The notes beneath the pieces were generated by a model. It ran no database searches and was not told the DNA's origin. It was given only the letters and a program-made list of their open reading frames with translations. The translations under genes were made by a program, and so were the position numbers. This document shows, one piece after another, positions 1-5,989 of a DNA stretch of 6,015 bases (the stretch's first letter is position 1; each line of letters begins with the position of its first letter). The DNA comes from Dehalococcoidia bacterium. GTDB lineage: Bacteria; Chloroflexota; Dehalococcoidia; Dehalococcoidales; UBA3254. Location: positions 1 to 6,015 of the forward strand of contig JAUYDO010000093.1 in NCBI GenBank assembly GCA_030691835.1, in the 5' to 3' direction.

Positions 1-7
1 GAATGAC

Positions 8-136
8 ATGAATTTAGTACTTTTAGGGCAAGGCTCACGCTGGGGAGAGAAGATTGCTGGTGGGTTGGCGCGTTTCGCGGGAAACTCCAGAGTAACCTGC
101 TGGAAATTATCAGAAGATTGGTGTAGACTAGGGTAA
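8..136 (+). CDS. Short open frame at left edge, unknown, possibly a gene fragment
   Basis: An ATG-initiated frame of 42 codons ends in TAA at 134-136, and the frame stays open to the left edge of the window. It could therefore be a tiny gene or the 3' end of a longer gene that starts outside. The start of the product (MNLVLLGQGSRWGEKIAGG) has a hydrophobic strand followed by a Gly-rich turn, which faintly recalls the first strand of a Rossmann-like fold, but I do not recognise a family. The tail is rich in Trp and Cys (CWKLSEDWC). Only seven bases lie upstream of the ATG, so a ribosome binding site cannot be judged. It may equally be a chance frame. Confidence 0.2.
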   Translation: MNLVLLGQGSRWGEKIAGGLARFAGNSRVTCWKLSEDWCRLG

Positions 137-228
137 CTAAATTATAGGCTGTATACGTTTTAACTATTGGTGAGCGACAGCTTTCCCTGAGTGTCAAACG
201 CTGAATAAAGCGCTCCCTCTCTTTACAA

Positions 229-256
229 AAAGGGTATCCCTTTCTTGATAGAAGGG
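229..256 (+). promoter_or_regulatory. Two mutually exclusive hairpins ahead of a terminator-like stem
   Basis: AAAGGG (229-234) and CCCTTT (238-243) form a perfect six-pair stem with a TAT loop. The same CCCTTTCT (238-245) can instead pair with AGAAGGG (250-256) with one bulged base, so the two stems compete for the same strand. The terminator-like stem at 263-284 follows immediately. This switch-like arrangement resembles an attenuator leader, but I could not match it to a known riboswitch class and no leader peptide is evident. Regulation is inferred from base pairing only. Confidence 0.3.
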
Positions 257-262
257 TGTTGG

Positions 263-284
263 AGAGGGGCGAATGCCCTTTTTT
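263..284 (+). terminator. Rho-independent terminator or attenuator before the signalling operon
   Basis: GGGC (267-270) pairs with GCCC (275-278) around a GAAT loop. The stem can be extended outward by four A-T or G-T pairs into a run of six T at 279-284. Stem plus T-run is the usual form of an intrinsic terminator on the plus strand. It lies about 60 bases before the first start codon of the operon, so it either ends transcription entering from the left or acts as an attenuator in the operon leader. The core stem is short, which limits confidence. Confidence 0.5.
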
Positions 285-285
285 A

Positions 286-300
286 TCCGCCTCAGGCGGA
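286..300. repeat. Small palindrome, possible dispersed intergenic repeat
   Basis: TCCGCC and GGCGGA form a perfect six-pair inverted repeat around TCA, followed by CTCCC. The hairpin followed by a (G/C)TCCC tail resembles the one at 5921-5940 near the right end of the window, which suggests a family of short palindromic intergenic elements. It lies between the terminator-like stem and the ribosome binding site of the first gene. Confidence 0.4.
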
Positions 301-333
301 CTCCCTCCACTTGCTGGGTGGAAAGTGATTATT

Positions 334-338
334 GGAGA
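334..338 (+). promoter_or_regulatory. Ribosome binding site favouring the GTG start at 343
   Basis: GGAGA lies five bases before the GTG at 343. The frame is open back to GTG 256, but the translation of 256-342 runs through the terminator-like stem and the palindrome and has no resemblance to CheB. The start was therefore placed at 343. A GTG at 352 would give the canonical CheB beginning M-I-K and is the alternative. Confidence 0.5.
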
Positions 339-342
339 TAGG

Positions 343-552
343 GTGGCACAAGTGATAAAGACGCTGGTCGTTGAAGACTCGCCTTTAGTCCAGCAGTTCC
401 TGGTCTATGTCCTGAACTCCGCCCCCGGAATACAGGTAGTCGCAACCGCCGGTGAGGGCGGCGCGGCGATCGAAGCCGCCGCCTACGTGCTTCCCCCGGA
501 GAAGATTGCCGCCACTCTCGTCAACCCGGTAGTGAAGCAGGAGGGAGGTTGA
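343..552 (+). CDS. cheB: Internally deleted CheB remnant (N-terminus fused to C-terminus)
   Basis: CheB is the chemotaxis protein-glutamate methylesterase, normally about 340-360 residues: a receiver domain joined to an esterase domain. This 69-residue frame starts like a CheB receiver (IKTLVVEDSPLVQQ, acidic pair E11-D12, then PGIQVVATAGEG) and at about residue 45 passes straight into the typical end of the esterase domain (YVLPPEKIAATLVN). The phosphorylated Asp, the receiver Thr and Lys, and the Ser-His-Asp esterase triad are all absent, so neither phosphorylation nor demethylation can be expected. The reading frame is intact across the join. Its stop codon overlaps the TTG start of the kinase gene and its last codons carry that gene's Shine-Dalgarno sequence, so it may persist as a translational-coupling leader. 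The CheB identity of the two halves is read by eye from family knowledge. It could also be a very short protein of unknown role. Confidence 0.6.
   Translation: MAQVIKTLVVEDSPLVQQFLVYVLNSAPGIQVVATAGEGGAAIEAAAYVLPPEKIAATLVNPVVKQEGG
539..548 (+). promoter_or_regulatory. Double Shine-Dalgarno for the kinase gene, two TTG starts
   Basis: AGGAGG at 539-544 lies four bases before TTG 549, and GGAGG at 544-548 lies six bases before a second in-frame TTG at 555. The first start overlaps the TGA of the CheB remnant (stop 550-552); the second has the more usual spacing. The two proteins differ only by two residues at the N-terminus. Confidence 0.6.
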
Positions 553-2984
553 CTTTGAGTCCCAGTAAATCGAGCAAAGCTAAAACAAAAATCGTTATCG
601 CTGAGGATAGCCACACGCAGGCGGAGCAACTGAAGCATATGCTCGAGGAGCATGGCTTTCAGGTATATGCCGCCGCAAATGGGAAAGAGGCGATAGAACT
701 CATCGGTAAGCACCAGCCGCCAATTGTACTGAGCGACGTAATAATGCCGGAGATGGATGGCTACGAGCTTTGCCGCTATATCAAATCCAAAGAAAAAATG
801 AGGGGAATTGCGGTAATCCTTGTGACTGCCCTCTCCGAGCCGAAGGACATTATAAGGGGTCTGGAATGCGGCGCTGACAACTTCATCACCAAGCCCTACG
901 AAGGGAAGTTTCTCCTGTCCCGCATCCTGTACTTGCTGGCGAACCGGGAACTGCGCGAGGCGGAAAAAGCGCAGTTGGGCATAGATATTTCATTCGCCGG
1001 AGACAGGTATCATATCACATCGGACCGCCTGCAAATTCTGAACCTGCTCCTATCCACTTACGAGGTCGCCGTGCAAAAGAACGCGGAGCTAACCGGGGCA
1101 CACGAAGAACTCAGAAAACTGAATGTGCAGTTGGAGCAAAGGGTCAGGGAACGGACTGCGGAGTTTAAGGAGAGCAACGATTTCAATGTCAGCTTGCTGG
1201 AGAACTCTCCCAACCCCATAGCAGTATTAAATCCGGATACCTTGATAAAGTACGTCAATCCGGCGTTTGAGAAGATGACGGGATATAATGAAGCTGAGAT
1301 TCTCGGTATTAAACCGCCCTTCCCATGGTGGCCAGAGGATATGCGGGACGAAATTCTGACATTATTCAAAACGGATATGCTCGCCAGAGGGGTACAGCGA
1401 GAAAGGATGTTTAAGAGGAAAAATGGCGAGCTTTTCAGTGTTGTAATATATGACAGCGATGTAGAAAGCGAGAGAAAGCTTAAATACCGTTTTAGTAACT
1501 GGATTGATATAACGGAGCGCAAAAAGGCGGAGGAGGCGTCAAGAGAGAGCGAGGAGTTCAGCACCAGCCTGATGGAAAACGCGCCAAACCCTATTTACGT
1601 TTTGAACCCTGATTTTTCGCTCCGGTACGTTAATCCCGCTTTGGAAAGGTTGACTGCATACAGTGAAGCAGAGCTTATCGGCACCAGGCCGCCTTTCCCC
1701 TGGTGGCCTCAGGATAAGCGAGATGAAATTATGGCATCTTTTAATAAGTCTATGCTTGACGGATATTCTTATGTAGAAAGGGCTTTTATAAAGAAGACCG
1801 GGGAGCCTTTCTGGACCGAGGTAAGCTACGCCCGGATTGAGAGTAGAGGAAAGGTTAAATATCATTTGACCAACGGGGTCGACATAACGGAGCGCAAACG
1901 GGCTGAAGAGGTGCTCAGGAACTCCGAGGAGAGACTGCGCCGCATGTTCGACTCTGTCACGGAAGGCATAATTGTCGTGGACCTGGATGGTAAAATAACC
2001 ATGGTCAATGAAACCCTTGTCGGCATGAGCGGTTGTGAGACCAGAGATAAACTCATTGGACGCAGTATCTTCGAGTTTGTCGCCAGCAGGGACCGTTCAC
2101 GGGCGATGTCTGATTTTATGAAAACCATCAAACAGGGGTTCATCAGCAACACCGAGTACGCCATCGTGGCAGGAGACGGGCGGGAGTTCCCCGCCGAGCT
2201 GAGCGCCGCAGTAATACATGACCTGCAGGGAAACCCAGTCGAGATTGTTGGCGCTCTCAAGGACATAACCGAGCGCCGGAAGATGGAGGCGCAACTCGTC
2301 ATCACTGACCGCCTGGCTTCCATAGGCGAGCTGGCGTCAGGCATCGCCCACGAGCTTAACAACCCGCTTACCAGCGTCATCGGCTTCGCGCAACTGCTCC
2401 TGGAGAGAGACGTCCCCGAGGACCTTAAAGAAGACCTCAAGATTGTCAACCGTGAGGCCCTGCGTACGGCGGACGTAGTAAGGGGGCTGCTTACCTTTGC
2501 CCGTAAGCACGCCCCGGTGAAAGCGCCGGCGAATGTGCATAATATCCTGAAAAATGTCCTCCAAATGCGTGCCTATGAGCAAAAGGTAGACAATATAGAA
2601 GTCATAACCCGGTTCACAGACATGCCGGAAGTTATGGCTGATTTCTTCCAGCTACAACAGGTCTTTCTGAATATCATCATCAATGCCGAGTATTTCATGA
2701 TAGAGACGCACAGAAGAGGCAAGCTGACCGTTACCACGGAAAGGGTGGGTGATATGGCAAGAATCGCCATCGCGGATGACGGTCCCGGTATCACCCCTGA
2801 GAACCTGGGACACATCTTCGACCCCTTCTTCACCACCAAACCCGTGGGTAAGGGCACCGGACTCGGTTTGAGCATTTGTCACGGCATAGTAGCCAATCAC
2901 GGTGGTAAAATATACGTTGAGAGCATACCAGGTGAAGGCGCTACCTTCTACGTGGAGATACCGTTTGAAAAATCGTCAACATAA
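549..2984 (+). CDS. Soluble histidine kinase, REC-PAS-PAS-PAS-HisKA-HATPase
   Basis: This 811-residue two-component sensor kinase is predicted to autophosphorylate on a His and pass phosphate to receiver domains. An N-terminal receiver spans about 13-130, with acidic residues E19-D20, phospho-acceptor D63 (SDVIMPEMDG), T93 and K115. Residues 131-205 form a linker with a region around ITSDRLQILNLLLSTYE, a sequence often seen after such receivers, and then a probable coiled coil. Three PAS domains follow at about 208-328, 333-453 and 457-578, each ending in DITER. The first two are close tandem copies. HisKA carries H601 in HELNNP. The ATP-binding domain has N708/N712, DDGPG (743-747), FDPFFTT (757-763) and GKGTGLGLS (767-775). 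All catalytic motifs look intact. No transmembrane segment or signal peptide is visible, so sensing is cytoplasmic. The ligand is not evident; no heme- or flavin-binding signature is recognisable. The start is TTG 549 or 555. Confidence 0.93.
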   Translation: MTLSPSKSSKAKTKIVIAEDSHTQAEQLKHMLEEHGFQVYAAANGKEAIELIGKHQPPIVLSDVIMPEMDGYELCRYIKSKEKMRGIAVILVTALSEPKDIIRGLECGADNFITKPYEGKFLLSRILYLLANRELREAEKAQLGIDISFAGDRYHITSDRLQILNLLLSTYEVAVQKNAELTGAHEELRKLNVQLEQRVRERTAEFKESNDFNVSLLENSPNPIAVLNPDTLIKYVNPAFEKMTGYNEAEILGIKPPFPWWPEDMRDEILTLFKTDMLARGVQRERMFKRKNGELFSVVIYDSDVESERKLKYRFSNWIDITERKKAEEASRESEEFSTSLMENAPNPIYVLNPDFSLRYVNPALERLTAYSEAELIGTRPPFPWWPQDKRDEIMASFNKSMLDGYSYVERAFIKKTGEPFWTEVSYARIESRGKVKYHLTNGVDITERKRAEEVLRNSEERLRRMFDSVTEGIIVVDLDGKITMVNETLVGMSGCETRDKLIGRSIFEFVASRDRSRAMSDFMKTIKQGFISNTEYAIVAGDGREFPAELSAAVIHDLQGNPVEIVGALKDITERRKMEAQLVITDRLASIGELASGIAHELNNPLTSVIGFAQLLLERDVPEDLKEDLKIVNREALRTADVVRGLLTFARKHAPVKAPANVHNILKNVLQMRAYEQKVDNIEVITRFTDMPEVMADFFQLQQVFLNIIINAEYFMIETHRRGKLTVTTERVGDMARIAIADDGPGITPENLGHIFDPFFTTKPVGKGTGLGLSICHGIVANHGGKIYVESIPGEGATFYVEIPFEKSST

Positions 2985-3010
2985 GAAGAGACTTTGAGGA
3001 TGAGGCAGAA

Positions 3011-4048
3011 GTGACAGATAAGAACGGGAAGATTCTGGTTGTAGACGATGAGATGGCTATCCGCCGGCTGATACAGGGCAAACTGACTCATGAAGGGTAC
3101 GATTGCGAGGAAGCCAGCAACGGCGAACAGGTCCTGGAAAGGTTGAGGAGTAAGCCTTTCGCGCTGGTGCTCCTTGATGTCAAGATGCCGGGCAGGTCCG
3201 GAACCGAGCTTCTGCCGGAGATTAAAGCAAACTATCCTGATACGGCGGTTATCATGGCGACCGCAGTCACCGATGTCACTATCGCCATCAACTGCATGAG
3301 ACACGGCGCTTATGACTATCTGACCAAGCCGTTTAACCTTGATGAGCTACTGATGAGTGTCAACCGGGCGCTGGAAAAGAGGCGGCTCGAGCTTGAGAAC
3401 CGTGACTACCAGCTTCACCTTGAGCAGAAGGTGGAAGACCAGGCAGGGAAGCTCCGCACCTCCTTCCTGGGCGCTGTCACCGCTTTAGCCTATGCCCTTG
3501 AAGCCAAGGACCGGTACACCAGCGGTCATTCACAGCGGGTCTCGGAGATATCCGTGGCTGTGGCGCGGGAGCTCGGTATTCCGGTAGAGGAAGCAGAGAA
3601 GATAAGGGTCGCCGGACTGGTCCACGATATCGGCAAGATAGGCATAAGGGAGTCGGTGTTAAACAAGGCGGGAAAGCTTACCGAAGAGGAGTACAGACAG
3701 GTAAAAAGCCACCCGGCGACCGGGGAACGTATCCTGACGCCGATAATGGATACGGTGGAAATCCTCAAGATAGTAAGGCACCATCACGAGCATTACGACG
3801 GCACCAGCTACCCTGACGGACTAGCCGGAGAGGAGATACCACTGGGCGCCAGGATTCTGGCGCTGGCGGATAGCTATGACGCCATGACGTCGGAGCGCCC
3901 TTATCGCAAGTCAATGAGTGAGGATACCGCCGTGGCGGAGATAGAGCGGTGCAGGGGAACTCAGTTTGACCCGGAGGTAGCCGCCGCCTTCTTCAGAGCG
4001 AAGGACATCGTGGCTTTAATAAAAAAGGAAACTCTCAGGGAGGGTTAA
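3011..4048 (+). CDS. REC plus HD-GYP response regulator, predicted c-di-GMP phosphodiesterase
   Basis: The product (345 residues, RpfG-like architecture) should hydrolyse cyclic-di-GMP when its receiver is phosphorylated. The receiver (about 6-120) has D12-D13, phospho-acceptor D56 (LLDVKMPG), T84 and K106. A helical linker at about 115-148 joins it to the HD-GYP domain (about 150-340). Metal-site residues are visible: H173 (SGHS), the H205-D206 pair in HDIGKIGI, H234 (SHP), H258-H259-E260 and D263-G264, and D287/D290 in ADSYDAMTSERPYR. The signature tripeptide reads SYP (266-268) instead of GYP, the only departure seen. The GTG start is preceded by GAGG at 3002-3005 with five-base spacing. 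The gene begins 26 bases after the kinase stop and ends one base before the next ATG, so the kinase is the likely phosphodonor. No DNA-binding domain is present. Confidence 0.92.
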   Translation: MTDKNGKILVVDDEMAIRRLIQGKLTHEGYDCEEASNGEQVLERLRSKPFALVLLDVKMPGRSGTELLPEIKANYPDTAVIMATAVTDVTIAINCMRHGAYDYLTKPFNLDELLMSVNRALEKRRLELENRDYQLHLEQKVEDQAGKLRTSFLGAVTALAYALEAKDRYTSGHSQRVSEISVAVARELGIPVEEAEKIRVAGLVHDIGKIGIRESVLNKAGKLTEEEYRQVKSHPATGERILTPIMDTVEILKIVRHHHEHYDGTSYPDGLAGEEIPLGARILALADSYDAMTSERPYRKSMSEDTAVAEIERCRGTQFDPEVAAAFFRAKDIVALIKKETLREG

Positions 4049-4049
4049 A

Positions 4050-4421
4050 ATGGGCAAGAAATCGATTCTGATAGCCGATGACGAGGCGAACATAAGATTG
4101 CTGGTCAGCAGGTCGCTCAGCAAATTTTATAATGTGCTGGAAGCGCGTGACGGCGAGGAAGCGCTTAAGGTCGCCCGTAGCAATAAGCCTGCCCTTATCC
4201 TGATGGACATAATGATGCCAAAGATGGACGGCTATACCGCCTGCTATACAATAAAGGCCGACCCGGAACTGCGGTCAATTCCTGTGCTTATGGTTACCGG
4301 CCTGGGCTACCAGCTCAATAAGGAACTGGCAAGTAAGCTGGGCGCTGAGGGCTATATCGTGAAGCCGTTTACTACGGAAAGCCTGCGCACCGCCATAGAG
4401 CAGCATCTGGGCACGGAATAA
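4050..4421 (+). CDS. Single-domain response regulator (CheY/DivK-like receiver)
   Basis: At 123 residues the protein is one receiver domain with no output domain. It shows the acidic cluster D10-D11-E12, phospho-acceptor D53 (LMDIMMPKMDGY), T83 and K105 (IVKPF), so it should accept phosphate and act by protein interaction or as a shuttle or phosphate sink in a phosphorelay. The ATG start is preceded by the strong AGGGAGGG at 4037-4044, five bases away and inside the end of the HD-GYP gene, so the two are co-transcribed and probably translationally coupled. The last gene of the run, it is followed by a 169-base gap. CheY, DivK or Spo0F-like roles cannot be told apart from sequence alone. Confidence 0.92.
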   Translation: MGKKSILIADDEANIRLLVSRSLSKFYNVLEARDGEEALKVARSNKPALILMDIMMPKMDGYTACYTIKADPELRSIPVLMVTGLGYQLNKELASKLGAEGYIVKPFTTESLRTAIEQHLGTE

Positions 4422-4523
4422 GCGTAATTACACACAAATCGGCAATCATGAGTGTTAAACTCCCCCTCTCTAGCTTTATTTCGCTCAAAATCGAAAAAGC
4501 CACTCCCCGATAACGTGACAAAA

Positions 4524-4553
4524 TTGACACTCGTAAGGGGTATGCCATAGAAT
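4524..4553 (+). promoter_or_regulatory. Near-consensus sigma-70 promoter of the M16 peptidase gene
   Basis: A perfect -35 hexamer TTGACA (4524-4529) and a -10 hexamer TAGAAT (4548-4553, five of six matches) are separated by 18 bases. Transcription would start near 4560, giving a leader of about 30 bases that carries the GAGGAG ribosome binding site. The peptidase gene is thus probably transcribed separately from the signalling operon. No clear terminator for that operon is seen between 4422 and 4523; only a weak stem at about 4473-4502 without a T-run. Confidence 0.65.
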
Positions 4554-4578
4554 ATCAGATTGAGTGCCCCTTTTCCCC

Positions 4579-4584
4579 GAGGAG
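4579..4584 (+). promoter_or_regulatory. Ribosome binding site supporting a TTG start
   Basis: GAGGAG lies six bases before the TTG at 4591. The resulting N-terminus (YQKAILDNGLRIITG) matches the usual beginning of M16 peptidases, in which a short strand leads to the conserved LDNGLR segment, so TTG 4591 is preferred over the next in-frame ATG at 4642. Confidence 0.7.
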
Positions 4585-4590
4585 TAAACT

Positions 4591-5850
4591 TTGTACCAGA
4601 AAGCTATTTTAGACAACGGACTGCGAATTATCACCGGCGCAATGTCGCACACGCGCTCGGTGTGTGTCGCCATATTCATCGGCGTAGGCTCCCGGTACGA
4701 ATCGGTGTCTGAATCGGGCACCTCGCACTTCATCGAGCACCTCTGCTTCCGGGGCACGACAAAGCACCCCACCGCCCGCGAAATCTCGGAGGCAATAGAA
4801 GGCGTTGGTGGAATCCTTAACGCGGCTACGGACAAAGAGCTAACCTGCTACTGGTGCAAAGTAACCCGACCCCATTTCCGCCTGGCTTCCGAGGTGCTGG
4901 TCGATATGCTGCTCGACTCGAAGTTTGACCCTGAGGACATCGAGCGCGAGCGGCAGGTCATCGTCGAAGAGATAAATATGTGCAAGGATTCTCCTTCACA
5001 GCAGGTCGGTATGCTCATTGACGAACTGCTGTGGCCCGGGCACCCTCTTGGGCGCGATATAGCGGGTACCAGGGATTCGGTCACGGGCATCACCAGGGAC
5101 ACCATGCTGGACTTCCTTCGCATACAGTACAAGCCCGCCAGTACGGTGGTGACGGTGGCAGGAGACATTGAGCCCAAGCAAGTAGTAGATACGTACGAAA
5201 AGCTCCTCGGCGGCTGGTCTAATCAGAGGCAGAAATCCGAGTACCTCGCGTATGAGGAGCGCCCCGGCGCGCAGGTCGCTGTCGAAACCAGGGACACCGA
5301 GCAGGCACACCTGTGCCTCGCCCTGCCCGGCGTATCGCTGTTCCATCCCAAACGCTTCGCGCTCGATTTGCTTAATATAATCCTGGGTGAGGGTATGAGC
5401 AGTCGCCTTTTCAGTGAAATCCGCGATAAGCTGGGGCTGGCATACAGCATCTATAGCTATGTTGAGCACTTCTTCGATACCGGCTCTTTGACCGTGTCTG
5501 CCAGTATGGAGCCGGGGAACCTCCCCCGCGCAGTCACGGCTATCCTGGAGCAACTGGCTAAGCTTAAGGAAATCCCCGAATCGGAGCTGAACAAGGCTAA
5601 AGAGATATCGAAAGGCAGACTGCTCCTGCGCATGGAGGACAGTCGCAATGTGGCAGGGTGGCTCGGCGGACAGGAAGTCCTTACTGAGCGTATCCTTAAC
5701 CTCGACGAAGTGGTAGCCATCGTCGAAGGCATAAATGCCAGACAGCTTGAGGAGATGGCACAGGAGATACTTATCAGCGAGCGGCTACGGCTGGCGGTGG
5801 TGGGTCCTGTCTCAGACAAAGAGTCGCTGAAGCAACTGCTCAAGCTGTGA
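4591..5850 (+). CDS. M16 family zinc metallopeptidase (processing-peptidase-like)
   Basis: The product (419 residues) is of the usual length for bacterial M16B peptidases such as Bacillus YmxG/MlpA and mitochondrial processing peptidase relatives. The N-terminal half carries the inverted zinc motif HFIEH (H46, E49, H50), where E49 is the catalytic base, and the distal Glu ligand in VIVEEIN (E126/E127), about 76 residues on. Neighbouring conserved elements are LDNGLR (8-12 region), FRGT (53-56), GGILNAATDKE (73-83) and CKDSP (131-135). The C-terminal half has the second, non-catalytic domain with SRLFSEIRDKLGLAYSIYS (271-289), the substrate-contacting Arg/Tyr region. No signal peptide or membrane segment is seen, so it is likely cytoplasmic. 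The catalytic set looks complete; the natural substrate is unknown. It has its own promoter and no obvious functional link to the signalling operon. Confidence 0.93.
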   Translation: MYQKAILDNGLRIITGAMSHTRSVCVAIFIGVGSRYESVSESGTSHFIEHLCFRGTTKHPTAREISEAIEGVGGILNAATDKELTCYWCKVTRPHFRLASEVLVDMLLDSKFDPEDIERERQVIVEEINMCKDSPSQQVGMLIDELLWPGHPLGRDIAGTRDSVTGITRDTMLDFLRIQYKPASTVVTVAGDIEPKQVVDTYEKLLGGWSNQRQKSEYLAYEERPGAQVAVETRDTEQAHLCLALPGVSLFHPKRFALDLLNIILGEGMSSRLFSEIRDKLGLAYSIYSYVEHFFDTGSLTVSASMEPGNLPRAVTAILEQLAKLKEIPESELNKAKEISKGRLLLRMEDSRNVAGWLGGQEVLTERILNLDEVVAIVEGINARQLEEMAQEILISERLRLAVVGPVSDKESLKQLLKL

Positions 5851-5881
5851 AGTAAAGGACCTCATCCCCTTAATTCCTTAT

Positions 5882-5907
5882 TAAATCTTGCGAAATAGCA
5901 AAATTTA
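5882..5907 (+). terminator. AT-rich hairpin downstream of the M16 gene, weak terminator candidate
   Basis: TAAAT (5882-5886) pairs with ATTTA (5903-5907), and TTGC (5888-5891) with GCAA (5898-5901), leaving one C/A mismatch and a six-base loop. It lies 32 bases after the peptidase stop. There is no long T-run after the stem, so termination here is only a possibility. The repeat hairpins that follow could also serve. Confidence 0.3.
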
Positions 5908-5913
5908 GCTTGC

Positions 5914-5970
5914 GGACAGGCTCCGACAGGTCGGAGTCCCACATTGGTAGGACAGGCCTCCGTGCCTGTC
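5914..5970. repeat. Cluster of palindromic dispersed-repeat-like hairpins
   Basis: Two perfect inverted repeats lie side by side: CTCCGA/TCGGAG (5921-5926 with 5931-5936, loop CAGG) and GACAGGC/GCCTGTC (5951-5957 with 5964-5970, loop CTCCGT). The word GGACAGGC occurs twice, at 5914-5921 and 5950-5957, so GCCTGTC can pair with either copy. Segments of this type (GGACAGGC...CCTCCGTGCCTGTC) are the kind that recur as short intergenic elements in many environmental bacterial genomes. That comparison is from memory; within the window only the internal structure can be shown. No open reading frame crosses the element. Confidence 0.5.
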
Positions 5971-5989
5971 AGCCCTTTATCTTTTGGTT

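Larger units (their letters stand above)
1..342. other. Upstream intergenic region with no convincing complete gene
   Basis: Apart from the short edge frame at 8-136, I see no coding signal on either strand. The right half (about 173-300) is rich in self-complementary segments: gagcg at 173-177 can pair with cgctc at 211-215, and the hairpins at 229-243, 263-284 and 286-300 follow. No close match to a sigma-70 promoter is visible; the best is a weak TTGGTG at 118-123 with AT-rich sequence at 138-147. This stretch is probably the leader and promoter region of the signalling operon plus the end of whatever lies to the left. Confidence 0.5.

Noticed and set aside
118..147. Candidate promoter TTGGTG with AT-rich sequence about 17 bases on
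   Set aside because: Only about half of the -35 positions match and no good -10 hexamer is correctly placed, so it is not reported as a feature.
173..243. A cyclic-di-GMP (GEMM) riboswitch ahead of the HD-GYP operon
   Set aside because: The functional context is tempting, but I cannot find the conserved GEMM core or its tetraloop receptor; only generic short pairings are present.
256..342. N-terminal extension of the first gene from the GTG at 256
   Set aside because: The extension would translate a terminator-like stem and a palindrome, has no CheB resemblance, and lacks a well-placed ribosome binding site, whereas GGAGA precedes GTG 343.
1862..2449. Long minus-strand open frame (195 codons) opposite the kinase, and similar ones opposite other genes
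   Set aside because: They lie entirely within strongly recognisable plus-strand domains and their translations are Ser/Arg/Leu-rich low-information products typical of antisense shadows.
4473..4502. Hairpin GCTTT..TTCG / CGAA..AAAGC after the CheY-like gene as the operon terminator
   Set aside because: The stem has a two-base bulge, is AT-rich and has no T-run on the plus strand.
4996..5553. Minus-strand open frame of 185 codons inside the M16 gene
   Set aside because: It is fully covered by the conserved M16 coding sequence and shows no recognisable motif.
5914..5970. CRISPR array or attachment site
   Set aside because: The repeated word is only eight bases, occurs twice, and sits in palindromic hairpins with no regular spacer pattern and no integrase or cas gene nearby.
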